From Atopsyche davidsoni (Eukaryota > Arthropoda > Insecta > Trichoptera > Hydrobiosidae), in NCBI GenBank assembly GCA_022113835.1, contig JAILWY010000025.1, positions 6,836,501 to 6,900,500 on the forward strand: a stretch of 64,000 nucleotides of DNA. Direction: 5' to 3'. Shown here in pieces: positions 20,963 to 34,800 of this stretch (positions within the stretch are counted from its first letter, which is position 1; each line of letters begins with the position of its first letter). The notes beneath the pieces are model-generated. The model was not told the DNA's origin, ran no database searches, and saw only the letters and a list, made by a program, of their open reading frames with translations. Made by a program: the position numbers and the translations under genes.

Positions 20963-23900
20963 GTACGTGCAGCCGCATCGAACGATCAATGTGCACAATG
21001 AGTATTTCCAATCGCCGTGTTTACCTCTGGCGAAACGGCCGCATCCGAAAGTGATTCGTAACGACCCCCCGGCTGCGTTTTCACGTTTCCGCCCCGCTCG
21101 GGCGGCGCTGGAGCTTCGAGCGTTTTTTTACCGACAAAAACTAGTTTTGTCAATTCGAGCGTTTCCACGAACGTCATTTTTATTTTCATATTTCAAATGC
21201 GCCTCGCTGCACCGGGAGACGCCGCATTATTTATGTGTTTGGATAACACATAAACAGGTCAAGTCTCCCATCTCGGCGTATGCAAATAAGCCACGAAGAA
21301 ATACGCTGCTACTCCGAGCCCGAAGATAAAACGTGAATAACTGTTTACGAATCGTGTGTTGTGTATTTTTAGAAAGAAAAAAAAAGCGTTTATTTATTAG
21401 TGTTATTGCTGTATTTTTATCGCAAATTGAGGCTTAATTTTTTTTTTATCTAAAATTACATATTTGCAATATCATATATTACTTTTGTTATTGACGCGTG
21501 AAAATAACCGATTGCGATTTGACAGCGTCTCGGGGTGGAAATGATTTCGCGTCATTTTTTGAACATGGTTCTTTTGTTTTTTTTTCGCTTGTGGACGTTT
21601 GCAAAAAGCCGGACGGACGGCAAATTGGACTGGCCAGACTCGCATTGTGCGGCAAATCCAGTGCATTGTGCATTAATAAATTCCGGACGCATTCATTGAG
21701 CGATGCATTTCATTGTGCGAGGTTAGTGCTCCTGTCAAACGTATTTACTTTTTTTGTGCGGACCGGAGGCGGTCGCTAAAAAAAGGGTACGCTGTAATAA
21801 ATTAAACACCGGCGGTCGATCCATCGATTATCGAATGTGTAATTATAAATCTATTAACCTTTTTTTAGCATACGGGTTACTTAAATAGAGCCAATATTGT
21901 TTACGGTGTGAATAATCAATCGTTGTTTTTGACTTCGGCGGTTGGAAAGGGAGGAAAATTTCATATGACATGTCACGCAAATTAAGCCACCCAGACATAA
22001 AATCATTTCACATTGGTTTAATCCAATATTGTATCTGGCATGTGATTAATACGTATTATATATAGATAACAAAGCGAACTAATTAAATTATAGACTAATA
22101 AATATGATTTTTTTCTTTAAATATGTTTTTTGCAGTTTTATAAATAAGTATTGGTCAGAATTAATTTCACACGCCCCTTTTCAAAATACAACTTGCTCAT
22201 ACTGGGAACACAACCAAAACTATTTTGTTTAACAATTTAAATATTATATGTATTAATTAAAATAGTTATATAGACGTTTAAAATAAACGATTTTTCTATA
22301 AACACTTATTTTAAAAAAATATTTCATAAGTAACTACAAATTAGTAATTTTAGAGTATCTTGTCTATTGACATATAATGATGATAACAGGATGAAGACTT
22401 TACTATTGGAATTACACAAATTGCTTGTGTTATCAGTGTAAATTAAAATTGAAATAGCGTAGTCTTAAACTATGCCGTTCCGGTAGAATTTATACATTTA
22501 GTCCTAGATAATTTGGCATAAATGATCCTAAACGGAAAAATATTTTTTGAGATGAATCTTAATAATTTAATAAGATTTTTGTAACTAAAAATTTTTCAGC
22601 TTTTTTAGGTTTATCTAGATCGTAGTGAATTAGTAAAACTTAAATAACATGCATAAGGGAATATACTAGCTGTACTTTGAAACAAAGGTAGACTTATTTT
22701 CTAAGCAATTTTTATGAGTGTTTTTTCACATTTTTTCAAGATAAACCATTGGATTGTATTTTATTCATTTCGCATGTTTTCACATTCAATGTGGTTTACC
22801 ATTTCTAAAATTTTTTTTTTTGATATATATTGTAAAATGAGCTATTTTTTATTCAAAATATTTTTTTGTTCAAACAACCGAAAAAAATTATTAACACCAC
22901 CAAAATTTATAAATTTAATTTACGTAAAATATATTTTATTTAAGTTACACGTTTTACCATCCAATGTGATTTACAATTGCTGTAAACAATCATATTTTTA
23001 AATTTTTCGTTGTCATCAAATTTTTTTTTTTTTCAATTTAATTTTAAAATTTTACGTCGAGAATTATAATAGTGAAATTATTTTTTCCCTATTCTAAAAG
23101 AAAGTATCAAATAATTCAGGTAGTCCATACAAGCATTGATTGCCTTAAAATATCAGCTGAGCAAAAAACACAAAATTAATATTTAATAATGATTTTTCCA
23201 TGTACAAATATAATTTTCGTGATTTATTACTTATTTAACCTATAATAAATACAATTCAGATTTTAATCCAACTGCACTTTACCATTTCTGGTTAGTTGAA
23301 TTTGCATTAAAAAAAAAAATAAGTGATGCTGCTATTTCCTTTTTAAATATCCTGTTTAAAAAGAAAACAAAATGCAGAATATTTACCATTATTGCCTCAT
23401 CGAATGTTGAATGAAGAGGATGTTTACAAATTATTTTTAATGGAATTTAACCACACAAAAAATATTGTAAGTATGCAACTGCTTAATTATACAAACGATT
23501 TTTACTTGTATTGCCAGAATTATTTCGTGATACGACTTATAAATGAAGAGAGATACGAGCTCAGGTGCCATGAGAATCTCTTTTTTATATTTACTTCATG
23601 AGTAAAAGATATCTAACCTCAGTTAGGGTATATAGCATATTTATTGTACAAGTGAAAAGTCATTAGTGAAAGCATTTAGAAGCGATTGCAGTAGTGACTG
23701 AGTGATAAATATTTTCCTTTAAAAAAAGACCCTCTATTTTAGAGAAGATGAATTTATGTTTTTACAACAAAGTGTATAAAATGTATAAAAATCATCGTTT
23801 TTCATTTAAATCATTAAAATCATCTGTCGACCATATTTTTAAAAAAATTTTAATAATTTCCAATTTGAATGATGTTTTCATATATATAAAAAATTCCAAT

Positions 23901-25796
23901 ACCTTTTCAATATTTTAGCTTGGATGAAATATTTGGATATGATTTTAACCAAAATCCCCTCACAATATATTGATAGTGCATATTTACATAGAGAATGAAA
24001 CTAGTAAATTGTCTAAAAAATACTTTTTTATTAAGAATTCAAGTTTGATTGGTTAGAATAGGGTTAAAACACTTACCAAAGTCTTGATTTGATTATAATG
24101 TACCTTTTATACCCAAGGTTAGTAATACACAAAATATTTTTTTGTAAAATTAATCAATAGACAACATAAAAATAATCTACAGTAGCTATACACACTGTTT
24201 CAAAACTCATATCCTCGCTTATTATCCCGACTTAGATTTACAGCTCTTTACAAATTACTTTTACCAAAAACTATTAACTTCAGTGCAGCTATGATAATAA
24301 CACCAAAAGTTTTTTGCTAGATGGTCAGAAATTTGACCTTGAAAATATCTGACCTATCGGACAACAACTATTAACGATATTACTGTAATCGCTTTGTTTT
24401 TGTTTTTTAATGACATCTTTAAGACTAAAAAAAACATCATTAATTTCATCCATGGTGCGTCAATCCGACGTGGGTTCTGACCTACGTGAAAATATTTCAT
24501 CATTGATAATTTTGGATCACATAGCAATCCACTCTTTTCAAATGCCTCGTCCATCGGAGTCTGCTAGTTGTAATAAATCTTACTATGGTCAAATCCTCAA
24601 ATAGATGATGAAGCGACATCATAACATACTCTCCAGATGTCTGTATTCTACGTACAATCCTAAGACAAATTCATAATGTAAAACTATTAAAAATAAATTA
24701 CCATCCATAACATTGTATATGTATATTTTTTGTGCTTTTTCAAACATACCGTAAATTGATTTTTTTCTCTCTGATGGGTAAATTATGTTTTCTGTATAAA
24801 TCACGATAATTTTTTAATTATCATTATCTAAGCTACAAAAAATTTGTATAATTTATAAATTAGGTTTTGTTCCGACGACTTGTTTATTTTAAATTCACAC
24901 AAAATATCAAATAATAAAAACATGGATTTATTGTTTGTGACAAAGAATCTTTTTTGGTGTCGTGTAAAATTATCTTTTTTTACGGAACATGTTTTTAATA
25001 GAGCTGCTCATAACAATATTCATCTTAATTATAATTATCAAAACAATACATTAACAAGTACATGTTTTTCAAGATAACTCCCACAATGTAATAGTTTATC
25101 AAACAATCAAACTGGAACTTTCAAGATTCAGCCGAATATTTCCTCTGTATCTTTATGATACCATCCACACGTCGCACTGTAGATATAAGTTTATAATAAG
25201 GAAAATACCTATCTCGGTTATCCTCTGCTTCGTAATGAAGATTTTTGAATTGAATATATGTCTTTTCTATTCTCATCTCTTTCAAATTATAAATAATCTA
25301 AAAACAAGGAGTCTACAATAAGCTACTCTGCGGTAGTGGGAGGACACAAAGGGCGAGGCATATAAGATAAGCAAGTGCTTAGAGGCAATTTTGTCTAAAT
25401 CACAAAAAATGCACCAGAGAAAGTTTTTATTTTGCTTAAACGTGTAGATTGTTTATTTTTCTAACAATTGAAAAAACTTGCTTCACCCGAATTCGAACCT
25501 GGGGTCGCATGTTCGGCAAGTAAATGTGCTGACCACTGAATTCACGGGGGTATTAAAGTTTATTCTAAGCTGAAGGCTTATGCTTAATAGAATTAAAAGC
25601 TTATGCATCTGAAAAGAGAAAAAAATTATCATCACAACAAAATTGTGGAATCTCGATTTAGATTATTTTATTATTTAATCACCATATTGTAATGTTAGAA
25701 TGTATTTAGGTTTTTATTTCTCTTTTTTGTCTCCGAATGTTGGTGAGACCTTCTCATGCTATTTTAACAGCATATTAATGATAGCTTGTGTTTCAG
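20963..25796 (+). other. Probable RhoBTB first intron; no other gene
   Basis: GC-rich to about 21330, then AT-rich. It contains a SINE-like unit at 25480-25550 and a repeat near 24328-24396 with a diverged second copy at about 43150-43235. No other coding frame is supported. Confidence 0.45.
25480..25550 (-). repeat. tRNA-derived SINE-like unit
   Basis: On the minus strand TTCAGTGGTCAGCAC (A-box-like, 25526-25540) is followed 26 bp later by GGTTCGAATTCGGG (B-box, 25486-25499). This is the internal Pol III promoter layout of a tRNA, but the stems do not pair well and no intact acceptor arm exists, so it is a decayed tRNA-like SINE head and not a tRNA gene. Confidence 0.55.
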
Positions 25797-25801
25797 GTTT
25801 G

Positions 25802-25851
25802 ATGGTATAATGGAATTATGGACAACGAACAGCCTCACCAGGAGCTCGTGA
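25802..25851 (+). promoter_or_regulatory. Two upstream ORFs in the RhoBTB leader
   Basis: ATG GTA TAA (25802-25810) is a one-residue-plus-start uORF. Its last A starts a second ATG (25810) whose 14-codon frame ([13 protein letters not shown]) overlaps the RhoBTB start at 25818 and ends at 25851. Both would lie in the mRNA if the acceptor at 25796 is used. They should lower initiation at the main ATG; this is inference. Confidence 0.45.
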
Positions 25852-28800
25852 AGTGCGTGGTGGTTGGGGATACGGCCGTGGGCAAGACCCGCCTCATCTG
25901 CGCTCGCGCCTGCAACAAGCACGTCTCCCTCTCCCAGCTCCTCACCACACACGTGCCCACCGTCTGGGCCATCGACCAGTACCGCATCTACAAGGATGTA
26001 AGCAAATCGATAATTGTCTTTATCACTTTTATTAAAAATCCCACTATTCATATCATGCACATACATTGAAGACACACTCTTGACTATGATTTTTTCTGTG
26101 AGAAAAATTTTTACCTATCAAAAAACAGAATTTAAAAGTGCTACCATAAACAAAACATTATAGTATATTTATCTTTATAAAAAAATTATTTTTGTTATTT
26201 AACTTTGAATAAGTTTTCTTGTTTGGTTGCAGGTATTGGAAAGATCTTGGGAGGTTGTAGATGGAGTGAACGTTTCATTACGACTGTGGGACACGTTCGG
26301 CGACCATGACAAGGACAGGCGGTTTGCGTACGGGCGGTGAGTTATTTATATTTGCTTTTCAAAGAAAGCCAGGATCCATGCTTTTTTCATTGACAACTCC
26401 ACAATTAGTTTCACACATAGATTATTTTCCATTATTTTATACAAGAGAATCTTTCAAACAAATACATAGTTTCAGTTCATGATCGTATCTGTTTAGTATG
26501 ATAAATTTATTGCAAATTGTCAATTGACTCGAGCCAAAGGGTATCACAGCCGTTCAAGTGGATTTTTAATGTCAATGACTCAAAACAATCTTATAAAAAT
26601 TCAAAGTGGTTGACTGGGTTATCTTGTTTCATTATAGAATTGTTATTGCGGACTTGTTATGCTAGGTCATTCATTGTTTTCAGTACATTGCAATTCCTGA
26701 GCAAAATATTTTGAAATATAACCCTAAGTCTTGACTCTCCTCCAAAGACCTAATAGATATCTTCTACATATAAAATAATGTATTGCAAATTCTTCTTACT
26801 TTTAGATAATAGCATATGATGGTCATCTTTTAATTTTAGAAATCCCCCCTTCAATTTCATTAAGGTTGATCACTTATTCTTCAAAAACATCCAATGAGGA
26901 CCTTAATAGACTTCTCGCCCTGGCAGGTTCAGGTGATTGGCGGGTTTCCATGTATAAAGTAGGGCATTTTTTAAAAGGGCTTATATTCATTTGGCAGGTC
27001 GGATGTGGTGCTGCTGTGCTTTTCCATCACCAACCCGGTGTCGCTACGGAACTGCGGGGCTATGTGGTACCCTGAGATCCGCAAGTTCTGCCCACACACA
27101 CCTGTGCTGCTGGTGGGATGCAAGAATGACCTACGCTACATGTACCGGGACGAGACCTACCTCTCCTATTTTAGGGATCGCAGTCCGTTTGTCAGGTACA
27201 ATTTTGAAAGCATTTAAATGATGTTGAGTTCATCGTGGTTCAATGCCCAACATTCTGGCTCCGGAATCCTTGAAATGAATCCTTTTCATAACCTTTTATT
27301 TATTTTAAGTATTTGGCACTTAATTGTATTGTACCCATGAAATTTTGCCAGAGCATTAAAGTTAAATATATGAATGAACAAAATATGATAACTAACCTTC
27401 CTAAAATATGTTTGAAACTTCATCCAGAGCGACCAGAAAGAGTGACCTGGTGATGCCGGACCAGGGCCGCGCCCTGGCGCATGAGATCGGCATCTACTAC
27501 TACGAGACGTCGGTGTTCACATACTACGGGGTCAACGAGGTATTCGAGAATGCCATCCGAGCCGCGCTCATGGCCAGAAAGCAGCAGCGCTTCTGGATGA
27601 CCAACTTGAAGAGAGTACAAAGGCCTTTATACCAGGTACTAAATATACAAGTAGTAGTTCAGACTTTTTTCTAAAGTGTTATGTCACCTCATGTATTTTG
27701 ACATTACAAAGACAATCAAATGGACCATAGACATGGTCAGCTGGCGTCCGATACAAATATCAAACATTCTTCCTTTTCTTCCAGGCTCCATTTAGGCCGC
27801 CTAAGCCGCTTCCTCCAGAGATTATTGTAGCTCCCAGTTCTTATACGGAAAATATGACCAACTTGTTCGTAAACCAGGTTAGTTAATGTATTGATTTTCA
27901 TACAAAATATATTAGGTTAGGTTAGTACGAGTATGCCTTTAAAGCCTCACTTTTTAATCATTTCAAAGTGAAATTAAACATTGAGAGACTCTAATAATAG
28001 TGAATAAATTTAAAGCCTAAAAACTACAGGTTTTAATAATGAAGTGAATATTGTTAATATTATTAATAAATATATAAAAATTACTGATAGTCAAGATAAA
28101 AGACATGAAGTGTTAAAAATTAGTTGTTGTTTCTTCACAGATATACACAGATATGGTGATCATCGCGGGCTCCATGGCCTTCCCCGTGCACCGGTTCATA
28201 TTGGCCTCGAGCTCTCTGGCCTTCCACAGACTGCTGACCATGGAGCTGTCCTCGCAGCACAGCAGCGAGATGGGCGCTCGCAGCTCCAGTGAATCCAGCA
28301 TGGTGAGCCACTGACTAGTCTTCAACTTTTAGGCTTTACGGTTCCAGATATATTTTCTGATATAACAATGATTTTAAACTGTCAATATCAAAATAAAATT
28401 AGTAAAACCCTGAGGTGTGGGTTTGAATACCATTTGTAGATTTTTATAGTGGTTTCATGAGTGCATTGATAATGATGGTTTCAATGATAATTTTAGGTGA
28501 GTACGTTTGGAGAAGCGCCTTCGGGGGAGTTCAATGAAGATACAGAATATCTCATTAGACAAGATCAATCAAAATCAAATAAGTATGTGTAATTACATCA
28601 CCACGAGATGCAAGTCTTCGAATCGTCTAAACCACTAGCTCGCACTAACTTATTTACTTTGGAATAAGGCATTAATTTGTGACCAAAGCAATATTTGTAC
28701 TAATTTGGAAAATATGGGTATTTCCTAGATTTGTTTGTTCACAGCAAACCAATGTTTTTAAGATCCTTTTTGAGATCATTGTAGTCATCACGGAGTCATT

Positions 28801-31800
28801 ACAAAGACAATAAAACCAACCACAATAATTCTTGAAGTAAAGCCTACTACACCACTTATGACACAACTTGCAACCGATTTGCAATCAGCCAATAGCATCC
28901 TTTTATTTTCGTTGTTTTTTTTATTGTTTTTCCTAAGTAAACAGCGCAAAAGAGGATGCTATTGGCCAATTGCAAGTCGGTCACAAATTGTGTGTAGAGG
29001 GCTTTACAAACAAGTCAGGTGATGTCTAATACAGTAATGTATATTAAGGAGATTGGTTTATGCGATTCTGGAACTCGCAATATTATTTAAAGTTATGTCA
29101 ACTATCACATTTGTATTTACATAATTTATTTTACTTTCCAGAGTATGGGAACAAATGAAACGTCGATCTTGCCAAATTTTACCATCGACTGAATGTAGCA
29201 AAAAAAATCCAGACTTATACAAAGATCTCAATCATCCCGCATTTTTGTCCATTAAGTTTGTTAAGGTAACATTGCATTTTTACTAATCTAATATTCTAGT
29301 TAATTGTTCCCTTCACATACATACACGAATATTATTTTTCAACTCTTAATACATAATAAATAATTTCAGAGTGAACTAACATCAAACAATCAAGTATCAA
29401 CACAAACCATCGTAAAGCTAAGTAAGATAATCACAGTCAACGCCATCCAGCAATGTCTCCGCTTCATCTACACTGGCACTCTGGACAACGAGCTCATCGA
29501 GATGCAGGTACGGTGGACTCCCATTCCTCATCAATTACCTCCTAATCCAATCTTCACTCAAGCAGCTTTTGGCCACCAAGGAATCACAATATGACCAACA
29601 TCGGCCACACAGGTTAAAATCTCAAAAAAGTAATATAAATTGCAAAGATTGTTGTTTAGATATAAAAACTCTTCGCCAAAAAAATTTATGAAGACCTTAA
29701 ATTTTTTTTTATCACACATGATTCATAAAAGTCATAGTATTATCCGTTAATGAGACTAGATATTACTTATAGATGACAACAATTTTTTTTAGTAATTTTA
29801 TTTTTATTCTTTGCAATTCTTCCAATGGAATTGCACTCCAGTCTGTTATAATAGGAAAAATATGTATTTATTTCAAATTCACCTAATATATAAGAAATGC
29901 AGATAGTGCGTGTGTTCTGAAATAAAATTACTCCTTATTGAAGTTTTCGTTGTGATAGTATTTTTTCCCTTTAACTGGTTCAGTTTTCGACAATGATGGC
30001 ATGTCCTGTCTGTCCGTGTAAAAGCCGTGTCTTAATTAACAGTGCACATTATATTGTATCTGTTTTTTTTTTAACAAACTTCTTATGCGACCTATTAAAA
30101 TGATTCTATTTTTTCTGGCTTGTCACATGTGGAAAATCCAAATGTAAATAAAACTAAAAAGACATATCAAAGTTAGTCATATTTTTTTCTGCCATATTTT
30201 ACTAAAGTTTACACGTGTAAAAAATATAATATTGACCAATTTAAGATCACTTATGAATAAGATGACATATTAATTTTAAAAAATGGCTAGCAAGACATCA
30301 TCAAACACTATTTTTAGCGATTAGGTTTAATTTACATTTTCATGACAAAATTAGTTTGAATAAAAAAAAAACAGCTATAATAATTGACGCACCTACTTAA
30401 GTTTACACTTGCACCTGAGAAAGTTGCTTGAAATTAGGTGCACTCTATTTGACTGTCACCCTATTGCTAAGCAACTAAAAAATATTCAACGGACGGACAG
30501 ACACAGATTTTATATGTATATTTATAAAATTCTATGTAATTTTTTTTAACAATAAGCTATGGTTTCTTTTGAATTTTTACTATTGTTTTTTTTGCTTGGA
30601 AGCTATGTAAAGTCTTAGAATCAAATTTATTTATTTTTTGTATCAAAAATAAATTATTATCAATTGGAACATTTTGACTTGGCCTTCTGTTTTGTTGTAC
30701 AGACCGCGCCCATTGGACTATTGCTGGTAATCCCGACTTATGTTCTTTAGATACTTAGTTATCAACACGTAGCGAAAAACAACCTAACCGTAATAGAGAT
30801 CATCATAGATGGTTGGTGAACCTAACGAATGGAAAAAGAGATGTTTTACCGCCTCTGTCGCCATTTTGAACATAACAACATCATATAGAGAAAACATACA
30901 AATACAGACACCACTCGTTACTGCATTTATTTTTTGCAATTATCGTGAAATGTTTACCTGTCAGTGGCTTGCGATGAAAGCATGCAGTATACTTAAGGCT
31001 CAATGCTTTACATTGAGCTTGAGGAAATGACCGCTGGAATAAATCTAGATTCCTTAGTAAAAAAGATATCTTCCTGTTACACTTGGATACACAGCATTTT
31101 CACACCACTTTAAATTAGCAAAAATGTTTATTCACAGTAATCTGTAAGAATGATCTATAAAACGAATAGGTTTTACATAAAATCCGCCATGAGGTTTGCT
31201 ATAATGATAAGATGCGAATAAATTGCTTAGCAGAACCAATCTTTAGTAATGTACATGGTAACATCGTATACCACTGATATAAACAATTTATAATAAGGCT
31301 ATCTATATATATATATATAGTGGATTCTCGATTTATCTGAACAGATAACAAAAATCACCATTCAAATAACTATCCTAACACTTTCAAATATTTCATATAT
31401 AATATTTTTGAAAAGGCAATGTGTAAATACACAATTTTATAAGAAATTCCAATATTGGTGTAAGCCCACAGTCGCCTGGGCACCCTCCTTGCGAATAAAG
31501 TCTATTAAAAGCTGCCATATTTATTAGCGCATTCAATGGTATGGCAAAAAAATAAATTATAAAAACCTTTTTGCTATTCACATGATTCTAATATGTTGAC
31601 AAACAATCAGTCTGTATTTAAAATACTGACTATCAATGTTTTAATTCAGATTTCACAAACTGATTTAGCAAGACCTTGTATTGGCTGTAGCTCACATTTA
31701 GAATAATACAACACCAAGTAAATTGAGGATCTGCTGTTCTTTAAAATAAAACCAAACATCCACAAGACCACACTTGTACAACAAAAATAATTTACCAAAC

Positions 31801-34800
31801 CAAATATTTCAATTTTCAACCAGGTCAAAACATTCAACTCATAATATGATCTGTTTCATATTGTTGTTGTGTTCGATATTGCCTGCGTGCGGATGCTTTA
31901 CTTTAGTATGGCAAATCAATATTTTAGAATTGTTACAAAATCCTATCTTTTAAAAAAAGATAGTTTTGTAATGAACCGTGAATATTGAAAATAAAAAAAA
32001 AACTACCACATGCACTGCCGTGTGCAAATCAAGGCTATAAAAGGGATGCAGAGCTTCTGACTTTGACTCTACCAACTCCAAAATCTGTTATTGTACTTTA
32101 TCTTACTGTGGAATTTATAACTGTTACCATTTCCAATTTTAGTGCTATCTTTAAAAAAAAATCAACTTCAGTCTCTTAAAATACTTCTTACTTCAACTTT
32201 GCCAGATTTCTGAACTCCAAAATACATCTGATCTCAAGTTAACCATTTCTATTGTGTTCAATTTCAACTCCAAAAAGTTATCGCTGATGTGCTTCGATTT
32301 CGCAGCCTTGATGCAGACCACGTATCGAAAACACCAATTATATGGATTGATCCAAAATATTCACAATGAAATAGTTGCCCATATTAGACTGCACTCTGCT
32401 TTTGAGATATGAACTAGATCAACTGAATGGATCATAGAATAGAATAAATCATTTCAACTCATCTCATCAGTAGAAGCATTCGAGATTCGTTAGAGAATCG
32501 AAGCACATATAGAAAAACGTTGATCAAAAAACTTAAACAATTGTTTTAATTGAAATATGTTTAATACGCGTATGTATCTATCATTTTATCCATCAATTCA
32601 TGTGCAACAGTTATTAGTTTTTTTATTATTATTTATTATTATCGTTTGCATATAATTTATTTTAGACCCGTTTATCCCAAGTTTAATTGAATGTCTTCGA
32701 ATTACAAAGACTTCATTTTATTTCATTCAAGCTTAGCATTTAATAGCTTGTGATAAAATTTAAGAGTATTGAAAACAATAACAAAATAAAATCACAAAAC
32801 CACTAAGATCTAAAGTAAATTGTATTTGTTACTTACTAATTCTTTTAACGGACTTTTCTTCTTCTTCACCTCTATATAATTTATCAAAAAATTTTAAGCA
32901 GCAGTCAACATATGAGATGAGTCGTATAAGGGCCAGTAGCAGCTATCTTCTTCTGAGATATAAAGCTTTAGCTTTCAAGTTCCATACAGGATTTACTGAT
33001 TGGGGAATAATGCTTTGGCCGCTTCTTTTGCTGTTATCAATATTCCTATTCTTGCTTCCGCCCCCTCTCACGGCTTCCACCTGAACATTTTAGGCCATGG
33101 GCTTTTCAATTTAATGCTCTCTTTTCTTTTGTGCGAAAATATATCTAGCTTGAAAAATATAAACGTAGAGCAGATGGTTGAATGTATGTGCGTATTTTAT
33201 ATGATTCCACTCTTCTATTTGTACCAATCTGCCTATAATAAATACTCTGGAATTCATGGAGAGTATTTAAACCCAAGATACTCTGCAGTTTCTCAGTTTG
33301 ATTAATTTATCATCTATAATAAATACTGTTAAGTTTGTGTGAAGAATGGTTTGAGTAATTCGAAGACCTGGCTTTTGACATGAAAAAGAGACCTTTACGC
33401 ATATACACATTACTTAAATTATGACATCTTTGGGCATGTCCACCAATGTGTTTGATATTTCGTTAACATGAATTATGAGGTAACATCCCGTAGCCACATC
33501 ATGTAAACTAAATACCACACGGGTTATTGAACAACTGTCGGGTGTGCAGGAGATTCGTCAAGCGGCAGAATTCCTGGAGCTGACACAGCTCAGCGCACTT
33601 CTCACAGCCATACAAGCCAGCCAACAACTGATGAACGAAGAAGCCATGCAGCTATACAGCAGTGTAAGAACTTTAATATTATATTCCCTTGTGATACTTC
33701 ATTTGATTTATGTAAATATTTCAGTAATTATATAATTTATTTTTTTTATTCAGGGTATGCGTACAAAGTTACAGGAATTGTGCATAGATCGCGGCCTCTT
33801 CTCAGACGTGACTTTTGAACTGGACGATGGAACTCAACCAGCGCACAAGGCTGTGCTAGTAGCCCGCTGTGATCCCATGAAGGCCATGTTCCAGGGAGAT
33901 TTCCGCGAGAGCACTGCTAGAGTGGTAAAACATCTCTATTTACATATATAAGAAATAATTTTAGCATAATTTACTATGAAATATTGCATACACATATAAA
34001 GTATAATATTAGACCCAAAGTCTTGCAGAATACTTTTCAAAGAACAAAATTTCAAAGTAATGTTCATTTATGAATATATAAAATAGTAGAAGACCTAAAT
34101 TGTTGCGAATTCCAGATAGCATTCCCAGGTGTGCGATGGTATACATTCCATAAGCTGATGTGCTTCCTGTACACGGATGCAGTGCCAGCCATAGCGGCGG
34201 GCCGCTGCGTGGCACTGCTGGAGCTCGCCAACCGTCTGTGCCTGGCGCGCCTCGTGGGACTTGTGGAGGAGCGTGTTGCAGAGGACCTGGCGCGCGTGGC
34301 CCAGGCTGATGCTGGTGAGGCTGTGGATTTGTGCATTCGTCTGCTGGAGCCTGTTAAGGTAATCTACATTTACAAACTCTAACACCAGTATCAAACAGCT
34401 TCCCTACTACGATCAGAAACTTCTTCAGGAAGATTTTTTCCTACTATCATATCGCCTTTAATATTGTTATATTTTTGTAGCTTCACAATGCCCACTACTT
34501 GGCAGAGTGGTGCATGAATCATCTGTGCATCAACTACAACAAACTGTGCAAGATGTCCCCGCGCTCCGTCCGCCTGCTCCATCCTGAGAACCAAGAGTAC
34601 CTCAGCGAGAACCGGTGGCCACCAGTCTGGTATGCACTTACCAGGGCTTCATAGGCTATGATAACATAGGATGTTTTTTACTCAATTAAATACAATGTTG
34701 GTAAATTAAACATTTCAAAGGCAAATTTTCTTGAAACAAGTTAAGCATAACGATGTTGGTTTGTGGCGCAGGTACCTGAAGGACTATGACTACTACCAGA

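Noticed and set aside
20505..21329. 274-codon plus-strand frame and a 175-codon minus-strand frame in the GC island
   Set aside because: Both are open because the DNA is GC-rich and stop-poor. The translations are Arg/Ala/Pro-rich and repetitive, carry no domain, and overlap a hAT end and a tandem repeat.
25480..25550. tRNA gene on the minus strand
   Set aside because: A and B boxes are present, but acceptor, anticodon and T stems do not pair; a SINE head fits better.
32035..32050. CTATAAAAGGG as an internal RhoBTB promoter
   Set aside because: No initiator and no ORF or splice donor follow within a plausible distance.
33000..33305. 101-codon frame with hydrophobic stretches
   Set aside because: It lies inside a RhoBTB intron and shows no family features or splice support.
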